From NCBI RefSeq assembly GCF_003254395.2, contig NC_037652.1:1203001-1267000 (forward strand): a DNA stretch of 64,000 nucleotides, given 5' to 3'. A program made the translations under genes and the position numbers. The notes beneath the pieces were generated by a model, which ran no database searches, had not been told where the DNA came from, and saw only the letters and a program-made list of their open reading frames with translations. The stretch's first letter is position 1. The number at the start of each line of letters is the position of its first letter. Shown here one piece after another: positions 48,420-60,719 of the stretch. Source of the stretch: Apis mellifera (taxonomy: Eukaryota > Arthropoda > Insecta > Hymenoptera > Apidae).

Positions 48420-51400
48420 TATGTATATATATTGTGTTTACATTAAATTTTGGAATCGATTCTTTTAAAGTGTCTCATGAATATACTATGAATATTTATT
48501 ACAAGTATGTATATTCTGATGTATTCGATATTTAATATATATTTGAAAATTATTATAATAATTTAGCCATTATATAAAGAATAATTTGGAAAAAAGATTG
48601 AATAAGAATTGGATAATAGATGTAAATGAAATTATGTAATTTTTAATGCATTAATTAATGTATTATTTCAATTAAAATTTAAAAAATTGAAAATATTTAT
48701 ATGAAAGAATTATTAATTTAAAAGATATTTTAATTTAAATTTTTTTCTTTAAAATTTATTCTAAATTTATTCTAAAGAAAATATTAAAATTATTTTCAAT
48801 ATAAGTAGTACATGTTATTAGTACATTTATATACATTTATGTACATTTATATACATATATATATTTTAACACTTTAATATTTTATAGTGTTATCTTATTA
48901 ACATCTTCTTATTTGATATTTATATCTCTTTAATATGTGCATATATTTTTCAAAATTGTTACAAAGTTATATAAACATCAGAAAATTATATATATAATAT
49001 TTAATATTACATTATTTAATATTTAATACTGAAATAAATGAAATAATTATCAATATGCATATTAATAGTACATATATATTTGTATAAAATTTATATGTAC
49101 AACTCAAAGTATTAAATAAAGAAAATTTATATAATTAAATAAAATAATAATACACTTAAAAATTAAAAAATAAATTATATAAAAATAAATAGATTGGAAA
49201 TTAATATAAGAAGATAACAATTCATATATCAATTAAATATTCATATATCAATCAAATGTATATCAATTAAATAAAATGTTTTTTTTTTCAAATATATTTG
49301 CAATTCGCCAATAATTTGCTTTTATCGATAAATTTTATTATATACTATTATATTTAAAAGTATAAATAATTTTTTTCGAAAAATTGAGAAATAGTTTGTT
49401 GAAAAAAGTATTTATAGAATAAAAAAAAAGAATCCAATATTATAAAACTTATAAATCATGTTAATTATACTATTATATATATATTAAGATTTAAATTATT
49501 TAAATTTTTTTAAACATATTAAGATAATATAATAATTTTAAAAAAATCATAATAATGATTTTAAATCGAAATTTCTTAATCCAATTTTCTAGAGAAAAAA
49601 TCTTTAAAAAATGTTTAATATAGATATATGATTTGAAACCAATGTTATAAAAATATTTGTAAAACCTTATATCTTTGAAATTCTAGCTTTTTCAAATATG
49701 TGCTTTTTAGTGTTATCTTTAGCTTGTTTTGTAAAACTTTGCGAAAAAACAAAGGAAGAGGCCAAGATATCGAGAAAACTTCAAATTGCCTACTTTGTGA
49801 AAACATCATCCTTTCATTAAAGAATATAGAGAGAGAGTTGCTAATACCACTTAAGATCTTTTAGGACTTTCTGATAGTATTTTTTTTCTTTTTTTTTTTT
49901 GTAATAGAAATGTATACAAAATAATGGAATAATATATTTTCATAATTTTATATAACTTATATTATTTAACTTATATATTAATTTTTTTATTTGAAATTAT
50001 CTATTCGATATTCATTTTCTAAAAATATTCAAGAAGTATGATTTAGACAAATTGATATCATAAAACGATATTTATTTACTTTTTTATCAATTATTTTTTA
50101 TAGCTAATGTTTTAATTGAAAATAATAAATAAATAATAATAAATAATAGTAAATAATAAAAATAATAATAATTTAGAAATAAAAGTATTATTATTATCGT
50201 TTATATTTATTTATTTATGTCGAAGACATATATAAACTTGCATCTTTTTTGATACATCACAAGTATCATGAATCTACAATTTTATAAATAAGATGTTGAA
50301 TCATATTTTATATACGATGTTTATCACTAATAATGAATAATTAAAAAAATATTTTATTGATATGACTTAAGAAACAATCTATGAAAATTTAAGAAATAAG
50401 AAGAAACAATTGAAAAAATACTTGTTACAATTTCAATATGAATATTAACAAATTATATTAATATTATACATAAATAGTATAAAATATAAAAAATTCATTA
50501 ACAAATTATACAGTATACAATGAATATAATTTACAACGTTATTAATTATTAATTACATAATTAATAAAAATTATATCTTTTTTTCTAAAAGTATATTAAT
50601 TATATGTAAACGTTACACTGACTTAGCTATTACTGTTCTTTGTTACATTTGGGATTGCTAGTTAGCAATATATATATAAATATATATAACAAATTTAGAG
50701 AAAGCATTATCAGAGAATACTATCAAATAAAATAGCATATTAGTTTGGAAATGAAATAATTACAATGCATTTAACAACCCTCCTTTCAATATGAATAAAA
50801 AAAATTTCTTTTATATCAAAAATGTACATATATAATTTTTTTATCAAACAAAATAAAATTGTTTTTAACACTACGCTTTAAATATCACTTTCAAAGTAAT
50901 TAAACAATTATAATATATAAAATTGTTATACACACCATATAGATATATAATACCAATTTCAAAAATATTTTTTTTTATTATCATCAGCCCAATTATTATA
51001 TAGTTCTAATTGTATAATAATTTTTGTAAATCTATTTTTTGCTTATAACTCACAATTGCTTAAATTGATATAGGTATCACAAAATATTTTAACCAAAAGA
51101 TTTAATAATCAAATGTACTCTTTAGCTTTGAATAATAATTATTTAAATTTAAATTGTACTTGAAAGTATCAATATTTTTGAATGTTAAATACTTGCTTAA
51201 CTGAATCCAATATAAAATCCAATTTTTTTAAATTAAACTATCATGCTCTCCCTTGATTGTTTTTTTAATTTCTTGTTTCATATTACATTGTTTGAATTTT
51301 TTTGCATAAAAACATTTATGCGAGATGTAATTAGTTTGATTATGAATTTAAATTTGCAATATATCTGATTATCTTAAGATAAAAATACGTTTTTCTTTGG

Positions 51401-52080
51401 TTTATCTTGTATAATTCCAACAGTAAATTAACAGACTTTTTTCTATATAATAATAAAAATAAAAAATTGTTTATTTATTATCTGCCAAAAAATAAAAAAA
51501 CGTGAACAATTAAATAAGTCTACAAAAATTTAAAATAAAAATAACACACAAACCTGATTTTATAAATGCTGTTTTAATAAACAAAATGGACGACAGGTTC
51601 TAAAGTCCAGTTTCTTCAAACTTCGTATGAAAAATAATAGAGCACACATAATATAATTCGTTTGACTTTCATAAGGAGAGATCTGGTAATGAAACGATCT
51701 TTAATGTTTATGTTTATTTTTTCAAATATGACTCATAACTAGAAACTTATTCATCAAATATAAACATACACTATTATTAGTTCTATTATTAATTCTTTTA
51801 TTAATCCCAGAAATAATTTTCATTGAATATTTTTTTATAGAAATACTTGTATATATAATATCATCATATGCGTACAAAAATATAATTTATAAGAGAACTC
51901 GCCTCATAATATTAATTTTTCATTAACTAATTTGACCATTTTTCTTGGATCCATGGTTTTTTTGCAAGAGTAACTTTTCTACTCAAAAATATATCTCTCG
52001 TAAAATAAAATAATTGTATACGAATTAGATTTATTTAACCCAAAAAATAAAATAAAATAATACACTCGCAATATATAGTC
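48420..52080. other. Long AT desert
   Basis: About 3.6 kb of very AT-rich DNA with ACATTTAT-type stutter (48,820-48,870) and short repeats near 49,210-49,265. No frame of note. Confidence 0.65.
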
Positions 52081-52089
52081 AGACACGTA

Positions 52090-52330
52090 ACAAAAGCTTA
52101 ATAACACAAAAATGAAGAAATGACGGAGAGAATAATAACACGACTGCTACGTGTAACGATATAAACTGAACTGACAGTTTTTCAGTTATTATGTGTAGCA
52201 TACCTTAACAAAAATTCTACATAGTCGTAAGAAAGTCGATATCGATTTAATACGATAAATTTTGAATTATTTTGCAAATCATTAATATTTTATATAATAG
52301 AAATACAGATTCGAACCTGCCTTCATTTTG
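52090..52330. other. Short less AT-rich patch
   Basis: Contains AACTGA...TCAGTT (about 52,166-52,185), a short inverted repeat, and an isolated tRNA-like B-box on the minus strand that lacks an A-box. No gene called. Confidence 0.25.
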
Positions 52331-53275
52331 AGTGAAAACGAGAAAATAGAAATATAAAAATATAGAAAATAATTTTTTTTTATTCTTAATAAAAAACGAA
52401 TTTTTTTTTTAAATTCATTAAAAATTGAAATAAAAATTTATCGATTCATTATTGTGTCAAAATATATATACTTTTTTTTTTGATATTAAGTCAAAACAAT
52501 TTTATAAATAATTTTTTTTAATTTCTGTTACAAAAAAATATACACCTAATAAATGTATCTTGCTACTCGAAAATAATAAATTCGACATTAAAATAACAAA
52601 TAATTATCTTCAATTTGATTTTTATTGTTAAAATATATGCAGATAATATCAATTCAAATTACAACAATTTTAAATAATGAATAATTAGATTATTTTATTA
52701 CTTCAAATAAATAATTGTAAAATAAAAATTATATAATACTCCCAAATATTATACAAACAGATACAAATATAACATAATATAAACCAAATTTTGTAACATC
52801 ATTTTTAAATTTGCAAATTCTAAATAAAAGTAACAATACTTGAAATATCATTTCAAGTTACACAAATAGTCACGAAACAAATAACATATACATGATTAAA
52901 ATAATATTTTATGCAACTCATCACTTCATAAATAAAGCCTTAATTAATTAATCAATTATCCAAAGTCTCGATTACTTTGTTTACTAACATCAATCTTGTA
53001 TTCTAATTATTTCTCCACCAAATTTCTCTTTTTTCATCATTTTTTCAAGTACTTATTATAACACATTAGGTTTAATTATAAGTAAATATTAATACAAATA
53101 AATTGTAAAAGAAAGCAATAATATATATACATAATAAAAATAAAATTAATCTCTAATTATTCCTTCCTTGATTTCAAGCTATTCAAACTACTTATCCACG
53201 TTCATAAATAATTTGAAAAAATTGTAAAACAAATAAAATATTATTCAAATATTATTTTTCGCAAATTCAAAACTC
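52331..53275. other. AT desert, nothing recognised
   Basis: AT-rich, stop-rich sequence. Confidence 0.6.
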
Positions 53276-53279
53276 TTAA

Positions 53280-53725
53280 TCTTTTCTCTCTAGAACTCGG
53301 TACATTTATCACGTTGATTAATCAACGATTTCATTCCATGGAAAGCAATCGACTTCCGGCGAACGTTTGCGGATAACGCGGAAATATTTGTCGAAATTAA
53401 GTCGGGAGAAACGTCGAAACGCCGGTTCCCGTGGATCGTTCCGTTTAATTGAACGCGAACCGGGATATACCGTGCAAATAACGCGGCTCGCAACATTTGC
53501 CTTCGTTACAGGGAGAATTAACGAGGCCGCCGCTGATAGGAAATGATGATCATTCGCCCAGATTCAATCGAGAATCGTGCGGGCATTAGCGTGGAGCTAC
53601 GTTAATACTGGATTCCGTTATATTACCTCTAAACGTTATCGTGAAAAGTAGCTTTGGCAGTCGTTGTGACACGTGGACGATATTAATTTCGGTCGATTTT
53701 GTATCGTGGAAATGAAATATACGTT
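53280..53725. promoter_or_regulatory. CpG-rich island with a perfect 16-bp palindrome; candidate enhancer
   Basis: Contains CGTTGATTAATCAACG (53,312-53,327), a perfect palindrome with a TGATTAATCA core typical of PBC/homeodomain dimers. The rest is CpG-rich, high complexity, with a 68-codon minus frame (53,290-53,496) that crosses the palindrome and has no recognised domain. Confidence 0.45.
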
Positions 53726-53729
53726 ATAT

Positions 53730-55015
53730 TGGAGAATATAATGGTGGTAGAAATCGTTTGTGAACATTTTTTTCTTCTTATTAGATACATTTCCAATTTT
53801 TTTGCGAGGAATGGTATTTTTTAATACAATGTTATATTTTTAATTTTTTAATACAATGTTATATTAGGACGATATAAATTTTGAAAGTCTTTCAAAATAA
53901 TTTTAATTCTTTCGAAACAAGTTTTTATTTCTGATAATAATTACGTTTATTGATTGATCAATGAGATTCTCTTCTTCTCTAATGTCCCATAAAATGTGGA
54001 ACGTTGCAATGTGAATTTGTCACATTATAATAATAGAGATTATGATAAATTCAAAAGAAAAAAGATTGAGCTACTTTTTCTGAAGATTGATGAATGAGAA
54101 AGAAGAAATGTGTTGAAAGTTGTGTGACCAAAAATAAAAGATGTAACAAGCATATAAAATATTTATTTATAATATTGAAAATGTATGAAATGTATTTTTT
54201 TATCTTTAGATAAATATTTTTAATATTTTCGTATCACATTTTGATACATAACAATTTACATTAGTGTATTATACAATATATGATGATACAATAAACAACA
54301 AACAAATAAATAATAAATAAAAGTTTAATTTTTACATCTATTTATAATAAAGTTCTTTAAATAAAAAATTTAACAATTTCTATATTTTCAAATATAGAAA
54401 TAATTTTTATTCAATTAAATGCTGGATTTTGATCAAATTTATAAAATATATAATATAATATATGTAAAAGATTGATACGAATATTTTGAATTTTTATACA
54501 TGAAATTAATTTCTTTTTGGAGTTTATTTCTAAAAAGTATAATAGGCATTTCTCAAAAGTGTATAAAGAAATGATTGATATTAATTTTAGAATTTTAATT
54601 CAGAGAAATTTATTTGAATGATTTTCTCAATGCATATTTTTTATAACTTGTTATCATCCTTAAAGTAAGATCACAAAGTAATTTTTTGAGATTGTTTTAT
54701 TTAGATTTATTTTTATTTTATTATGACTTGCATTATATGAAAAATTGCCTCTCATATAATTACAATAAATATAAATAACTTATAATAAATGAAAGAAATT
54801 ATGAAGATATATATTTAGATTCTTTAATATTTCTTTCCAATTTGAGCTTCTAATTCACATATTAAAAATAAATTACATTTAACCATTTCATCTTATTGAA
54901 AATCTATTTTTATGTATACAAAAATAAAAATTGCAAACTAATCAATCTACTAATGAAGGAAAAATCTTAAAAATTGGTTACTAATTAATTAGAAAACATA
55001 AAAAAGAAATAAAAA
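53730..55015. other. AT desert, nothing recognised
   Basis: Contains a short direct repeat of TTTTTAATACAATGTTATAT (53,818 and 53,845). No gene. Confidence 0.6.
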
Positions 55016-55019
55016 AATA

Positions 55020-55445
55020 AATAAAAAAGAATCGAACTGCAAACGCATCACGAAATGAAAAATTCCCTCCATATCTCATTAGAATACCAAATTTCATCGA
55101 GATCGGTTATAATCCCTCTGTCAGCGGCCGATTAAGTCGCGCATGCAAATAAGGGGGATGGCCAAAGATGAAACGTAAGCGTCGGTATATATACGGGATA
55201 GCCGATAACGAACGAGCGCTCGCGTGTTCAGCAAGTCTGAATTAAGTAAACATAATTCGCCGAAACCGTATAGAGTCGGCCGATACATGATAGAAGCCTT
55301 ACAGCAGGGTGGTATTAACACGCTTCGTTCCTCCCACCAACTGACACCTTTAAAAGTCTTTCGATTCGAAGGACAATAGAAAAGGTTCGAAGAATCGTGT
55401 TGCGTAAAGGATATATCGTTTTTTCGTGAAAAGATGGAAGGGATA
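55020..55445. promoter_or_regulatory. GC-rich island with POU octamer and TATATATA; candidate regulatory element
   Basis: Contains ATGCAAAT (55,143-55,150), a perfect octamer in the opposite orientation to the one at 19,190, CGGCCGATTAAG, and TATATATA (55,186-55,193). A 66-codon minus frame (55,121-55,321) has no recognised domain. Enhancer or promoter cannot be told apart. Confidence 0.4.
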
Positions 55446-55449
55446 GATT

Positions 55450-56160
55450 ATATTCCAATTTTTCGTATCTCTGGTATCTTTATCCTAAAATTAATCTTTG
55501 AATTTGCTTTTTGCTCTTGGGATTACTGCACGGTTGTACAATGTTGTTGAATGTAAAGAGGTATAAAAAGATGGATTTTTAAAAGAAAATTGGATCTCAT
55601 CTCTTCGTATATAATTGTAATATTGAATTTAAAGAATAGAAAGATTAATTGTAAAATATCTTTAAGTAACATTATATTTATTATACAAAATTAATTATTT
55701 AATAAAAAATTATAATTATAAAAACTCTTTTTTTTTAAATTACAATGATTACAATCGATTAAAATATAAAATAATGAGATAAAAGGATTAATTTTTTCAT
55801 CAATAAATATTATAATTACAAAATTTTGATAAATAATTTTTTTTACTTCATGTTATTTAAAAATTATATTATGTATTTTATAAATTTGTTAAAATTATAT
55901 TTTTGTTTATTGTATATCCTTGAATTCACAATGTATATTATTCAATTTTAATTGCTTTTTCAACAAAAATAATTTTATATGATAAATATCAATTTTTATT
56001 TACATTATTTTCATCTGAAATTATTAAACATACAATGTCAATCATGATCAATAACATACTTGATTAATAAAATTATTAAGGTAAAAATTATAAATAATTA
56101 ATTAAACTTCAGAAATACTCATCTTGAAACTGTCACATTTACGTCCATGTAACTTAATCA
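55450..56160. other. AT desert, nothing recognised
   Basis: AT-rich flank between two islands. Confidence 0.6.
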
Positions 56161-56194
56161 ATAAAAATTGAAGAGATTGATCAATTCTCTTTAC

Positions 56195-56392
56195 TTTCAA
56201 AAATCCATCTTACAACTTCTTTTCTCAATTATTATTATTTCATTAACCCAATTATTTATGTCAGCGTACTCGATTAATCCATTTCCAGTAGAAGAATCAG
56301 AAAAGTCAAGAAGAGTATTGATTAAATTTTCTTCAAACAAATCCCAAAAATCAGCAAGAGGATATACACTTCGACCGCTATATCAACCATGA
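56195..56392 (+). CDS. Unidentified coding-like exon; hydrophobic stretch then a charged tail
   Basis: The open frame (56,168-56,392) has no upstream ATG; the first internal ATG is at 56,258. It reads a hydrophobic run (LQLLFSIIIISLTQLF), then SAYSINPFPVEESEKSRR and a basic tail ending RGYTLRPLYQP and TGA. A polypyrimidine tract and TTTATGTCAG (ending about 56,266) could be an acceptor, making SINPFPVEES onward the coding part. I do not recognise it. The reading as a signal peptide plus a short processed peptide is speculative, and chance is possible. Confidence 0.25.
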   Translation, partial: FQKSILQLLFSIIIISLTQLFMSAYSINPFPVEESEKSRRVLIKFSSNKSQKSARGYTLRPLYQP

Positions 56393-56710
56393 CGAAGGAG
56401 AAAGGGCCAAAGAATAAAAGGGTGGAAAAAAAAGAAGATGGAGAACGGTGTCTGACTTGGCTAGCCCAAGGCATCGTCAGTGATTGTACATCAGCTCCAG
56501 AGGAAAGAAAACGCTAAGAAAATTCTCCTGAAGGTCTGCAGGGATCTTTTCAAAGACAACGAAGTGGCGAGACTTGGATATGGATCACTTGGAGGGGAAT
56601 GTAAAAAAATCCTATGGGATAGCTTTGGAAAATCGAAAAGAAGGCCAAGGTTGAAAAATGTTTGGAAGAATCTCGACGAAATTGGTTTAAATATAAGAGA
56701 TTTATAATCG
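56389..56710 (+). pseudogene. Unidentified coding-like segment in two overlapping frames
   Basis: A first frame starts at ATG 56,390, in good context (CAACCATGA, overlapping the previous stop), and reads 42 codons including CLTWLAQGIVSDC. A second frame (56,480-56,707) continues with KKILLKVCRDLFKDNEVARL, GYGSLGGECKKILWDSF and NVWKNLDEIGLNIRDL, then a stop. Residue use (Trp, Asp, Glu, Arg balanced) is unlike AT-driven chance frames. The overlap suggests one older reading frame with a shift near 56,500. Family unknown. Confidence 0.35.
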
Positions 56711-56719
56711 AATAGTGAA

Positions 56720-57870
56720 AATTGATTTAAAAATCTTTGCAGTTGAGAAATATTTAAATCCTATGCTTTATAAATATATACAATTATTGAAAATTATTTT
56801 AAGAGAAATACATATACAATATATAGTATACGATATGTTCAAATGATATGAAAAAATATTTCAGAGTTAGAAAATTGAAAAGAGATATATTATTATTATT
56901 ATTAATATTTTTTTTTAAATTGGTACATAGATATCATATGAAGGTTTAATTTTTTAAATAAAATTTTTAATATAATTGATGATTCGATGAATCAAATAAT
57001 GTATTAAATTATTTTTATGTTAAAAATCTTTAATTTAGGAGATATTTATTAGCTTGAAATTCATAAAATTTATCATATAAAAAACAAGAAACACGCGAAG
57101 TAATATTCTATTTGTTCTCTCTTTGTTTTTCATATAATAAATTAAAGATTTTTCGACATAAACTGATAATAACTAAGCATTTTTTTAGTAGTAGGAAATT
57201 TATTCCATTTAAAAAATTAAAATCAATGTATAAAAAAATTATTAATATTGTCTTTTTTGAAATATTTTTTCTAATCATTAATATTTTTTTAGATATTTGA
57301 ACATCTCTAACTGGATATTCTATGTACAGGTATCCTGAAAGTTAAAACATTGGTTTATAGTTTAACTGAAGATTTTTTAGATAATTTCAAACAATTTTTT
57401 TAAAAAAAATATTCGTTTCGGTTTTGTTAACGAATTATTAATGAAAAATGACCAATCAGAATCCATAAACTTATCGTGCATCTACACTCGAACAAATAAC
57501 TCCAAATATCAATGTGAAAGTAAGTGTGTTGAATATTTATAAGATTGTATCGAATTATATCTTATTCACGAATTAATGGTATTCGTGACGAGTAAATCGA
57601 ATTTATTCATATTGCGCAAAATTATATATGTATATTTAATTGTCTTGAGTTTGATTGTTTTTGACTTTATGACTTTGACATAAATTTGAGATAGTTTTCG
57701 AATCAAAAAAAATTTGATCTCGTTCCAAAACGCATTAAAACACGTATGTTTATTATTCGCATCATAAATGTTCATCCCTCAACAACCTTGCAAAAATGAA
57801 AGAAGAAGATGTTCCACAAATATATATAAAAAGAACTCGAGAGCAAACATATCATACAAAATCTAATAAA
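56720..57870. other. AT-rich stretch, nothing recognised
   Basis: Frames at 57,112, 57,566 and 57,772 are AT-driven. A less AT-rich patch near 57,420-57,520 has no motif I can name. Confidence 0.55.
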
Positions 57871-57879
57871 AAGAAACGT

Positions 57880-58500
57880 GTATCCATTTCGAAAATTTTT
57901 CGAAAACCTATATATAAACGTACTCTGGTTTATCAGTCCAAGCTTCATCCATAAAATCCCCATTCACCCATTTCATCCCCGACCCACCCTTAAAAACGTC
58001 AATTCGGTTCGTCAAACATCAAGCTTGCAGCATTCTTTCACCGTGTCTCTTAAAACGGATTTCCTCGAAAATGCATGATGCACATACGGGGAGTTGGCCC
58101 CCCCCCCCCCCCCCCCCGTAAAAATTGCTGTTCGAATTCGTCAGCCGGAGGTCTCCATTCCTCCAGAAAACGATTCTTCTTCGTTCGACGATGACTAGCG
58201 CCCTCTTCCTTCCTCCTAGCCGCTCTCTTTCCCCCTTCGATCGTTTTAACGAGGGATGGAAGGTCGTCCTCGCGCGCAAATCCAGCCGGATTTCTTGGGT
58301 ACGAGCGATGTTCACCGGCGAGGATATTGGAATTTCGAAAATCCCCACGACGATGTGGCCGGCGACGTCTTTGCATTCGAAAGAAATCCCTCGAAACTGC
58401 GGCCAGATTTCGTCCTTCCTCTCTCTGTCTTTCGATTCACTTACTGAATTCGCCGAGATTTCCAGAATGATTGGCTATCTTTTCTTTTTTTATTGTCATC
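57880..58500. promoter_or_regulatory. GC-rich island with poly-C tract
   Basis: CpG-rich block with open frames of 63-139 codons on both strands, overlapping, hence reflecting composition. Contains a 20-base poly-C run (58,098-58,117). No recognised domain or splice pair. Confidence 0.4.
58098..58117. repeat. 20-base poly-C tract
   Basis: Uninterrupted C run, rare in such AT-rich DNA. Length calls in raw reads are likely unreliable here. Confidence 0.95.
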
Positions 58501-58504
58501 TGTT

Positions 58505-58885
58505 TGATAAGATGCAGAATACTTTATTTTCTTCGGAAAAATAAATTATTGGAATGAGATAATATTTGAAATTTCCAAAATTCAAGAATTCTAATTTCAA
58601 ATGAAAATTTATATAGATTATTGCGTGAAACAATTTTTTTGTCGACGAGAAATTTCTTTGAGAAAATAAATTATAGTAAAAAATTAAATTTTGAATATTT
58701 TGTAATTTTGAAACAATCGAATATGAATACTTTAATGAAAATAAAATTTCTATTCTTTTATTCAAATTATTCAAGACAATCAAAAATTGTGTACGTAACT
58801 TTTATTTTTTTTATAATATAAAAATATGTTTATATAAAAAAAATTTTCAACATTTTCAACAACAATATAAAAAATATGTATATGT
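58505..58885. other. AT desert, nothing recognised
   Basis: AT-rich spacer; short frames on both strands are chance. Confidence 0.6.
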
Positions 58886-58890
58886 ACTAA

Positions 58891-59073
58891 ATGTATTCTG
58901 GTTATCAGAGAGATATATTACAAGAAGAGGACAATTTTTGCCATCAAAGTAGAAAGTTATGTAAAAAGTTACTACTTCATTTGAGAATATCTCCCCATCT
59001 TCCTATCTACATACCTTTCACAAAGAAATCACATCCGACAAAATGTCGTATAGCATGTAAAGAAAACGAGTAA
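58891..59073 (+). CDS. Unidentified 60-codon open frame, coding-like composition
   Basis: Starts at a true ATG and reads MYSGYQRDILQEEDNFCHQS, then a Lys/Leu/His stretch, ISPHLPIYIPF and KCRIACKENE before TAA. Four cysteines and a balanced residue mix set it apart from the AT-driven frames nearby. No signal peptide, domain or splice sites identified. It could be a small gene, a single exon or chance. Confidence 0.25.
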   Translation: MYSGYQRDILQEEDNFCHQSRKLCKKLLLHLRISPHLPIYIPFTKKSHPTKCRIACKENE

Positions 59074-59074
59074 C

Positions 59075-59985
59075 ATAAAGAAAAATGTATTGTTATCTAA
59101 GTTGAGTAATATAGAAGAAAAATTTTAAACATAACGTTAAAAAAAAGTGTCTTCTTTAAACTTTTTTTTCCCCCCTTATTAAAAATATATGTTCGTGAAA
59201 ATATTTTAGATATAATTATTATGCGTATATAACGAAAGAAGCAAGTTCAAAAAATGACTTTTGATTTATCTTTATAAAAATCATATCGATAAAGATCAAA
59301 AAGAAAAAAAAGATAAAATGTTTGATTTGAAATATAAAATAAACAAATCATGTGTATGATTAAAAAATTAATGTAGCAACAGATATAATGTCTCTCAGAT
59401 AAAATAAGTTTACTCTTTTATTATACATACGCAATATTTTAATATATTCATTAAATAATTATTAATTATTAAAGCACTGTTATTAATTCATAAATTAGCT
59501 GTTATAATTAATCATAAATATGTATTCAATGAATTCATAAATATGTATTTCATATATAAATATTATATATTTTAATGAATCATATTTTCTTTTACAAAAA
59601 ATATATACATTATTGTTATAATAATAATTGATGACAAAAATATTTTTTTTAAAAATTAATTTCTAAAAAGATTAGGAAGATTAAAATAATTGTATAATAA
59701 TAATAATAAAAATTAGTTATTTCTTAAATTGGCTATTAAATAATTAATAAATAAATATTCATTTTATAATAATGTAAATATTACATATTTTAATGCATTA
59801 TTGTTATTAATTCTTATTATTAATAATTTATAAAAAAGTAATTTTTTTCAAAAAAAGATCAAAAGCGATTTACATAAAGATTTTTCAATAAAATTTATAT
59901 CAATTAAAAAATTAATTCATCAAGAATTAGATGTAAATTTATATGAGAATAAATCAATATAAATATATAAATCTAACGCGATAAG
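59075..59985. other. AT desert, nothing recognised
   Basis: Very AT-rich, stop-rich DNA. Confidence 0.6.
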
Positions 59986-59989
59986 ATTG

Positions 59990-60288
59990 CTTAAAATTCT
60001 CTTTTGAACCAGGACGAACATAAATGGCGTCTTTCAAGCGAAAAGTTTGGAAACGAATTTTCCACCGTGATAAATGGAATCGAAATCACTCTGATTAATG
60101 AAATATTCGCGAGAACGACTCGATAACAAGCGTTCCGAACTTTATTCGATCTAGACCGAGTGCTGAGATTAATATTCATCGTTATATCGAAATGATTATC
60201 GAGAAATGGCAGATTAAAGTAACTGTACCTTAGAGATTCTTTATCAATTTCTCGATGATGGTAGGTTAATTGAAATAAGTACACTCAC
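59990..60288 (-). promoter_or_regulatory. Less AT-rich island directly downstream (minus strand) of a splice-junction-like site
   Basis: On the minus strand this block begins immediately after TTTTTTGTTTCAG and starts with GTGAGTGTAC. A 97-codon open frame (60,284 down to 59,991) occupies nearly all of it, without recognised domain. It may be an exon that uses the acceptor, or conserved intron sequence after a recursive splice site. Confidence 0.4.
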
Positions 60289-60310
60289 CTGAAACAAAAA
60301 AAAAATTATG
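60281..60310 (-). promoter_or_regulatory. Putative recursive (ratchet) splice site
   Basis: Read on the minus strand: a T-rich tract, GTTTCAG (60,295-60,289) and, with no gap, GTGAGTGT (60,288-60,281). A strong acceptor joined to a near-consensus donor regenerates a 5' splice site after splicing, as described for long insect introns. The T-tract plus CAG and the GTGAGT are each good matches, and their direct apposition is unlikely by chance, but transcripts are needed. Confidence 0.5.
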
Positions 60311-60311
60311 T

Positions 60312-60715
60312 GATTAGACAATGGCAAAAATATATATTTTACAATGTATTTTAATGTATAAAATGTGTCCAAACAGGTTGATTTTTTTGATATCTAGCAA
60401 CATCACAAAACGCCATTTTGCTACATGAAATGTGTATCTGTATTCTATTTAGTATTAATTTAAGACAAATTTAATTAGAAAATTTTCCAAGAATTAAAAA
60501 TATAAATTCTAAATTCTATTATAAATATATAATTTGAAAATTACGTATATGTAAATTTTTAAAAATTATATATACATACTTAAAATGTATTATGTCTCGT
60601 GTTAGAATTATTAATACATAAATAATATATAAAATAACAGGTTGAATGAAATAAAATTAATACCGTTAAGTATATTAAAATGAATACATTAAAATTGAGA
60701 TAATCACATTTTCAA
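60312..60715. other. AT desert, nothing recognised
   Basis: AT-rich spacer between two islands. Confidence 0.6.
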
Positions 60716-60719
60716 TCTT

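Noticed and set aside
52306..52320. tRNA gene on the minus strand (GGTTCGAATC B-box)
   Set aside because: No A-box or acceptor-stem pairing upstream, and the T-arm stem does not pair.
57300..57560. Mariner-type transposon relic
   Set aside because: Looked for transposase motifs and terminal repeats in the less AT-rich patch and found none.
58019..58544. Protein gene in the 57.9-58.5 kb island
   Set aside because: Frames on both strands overlap; the two minus frames read the poly-C run as poly-Gly. No recognised domain.
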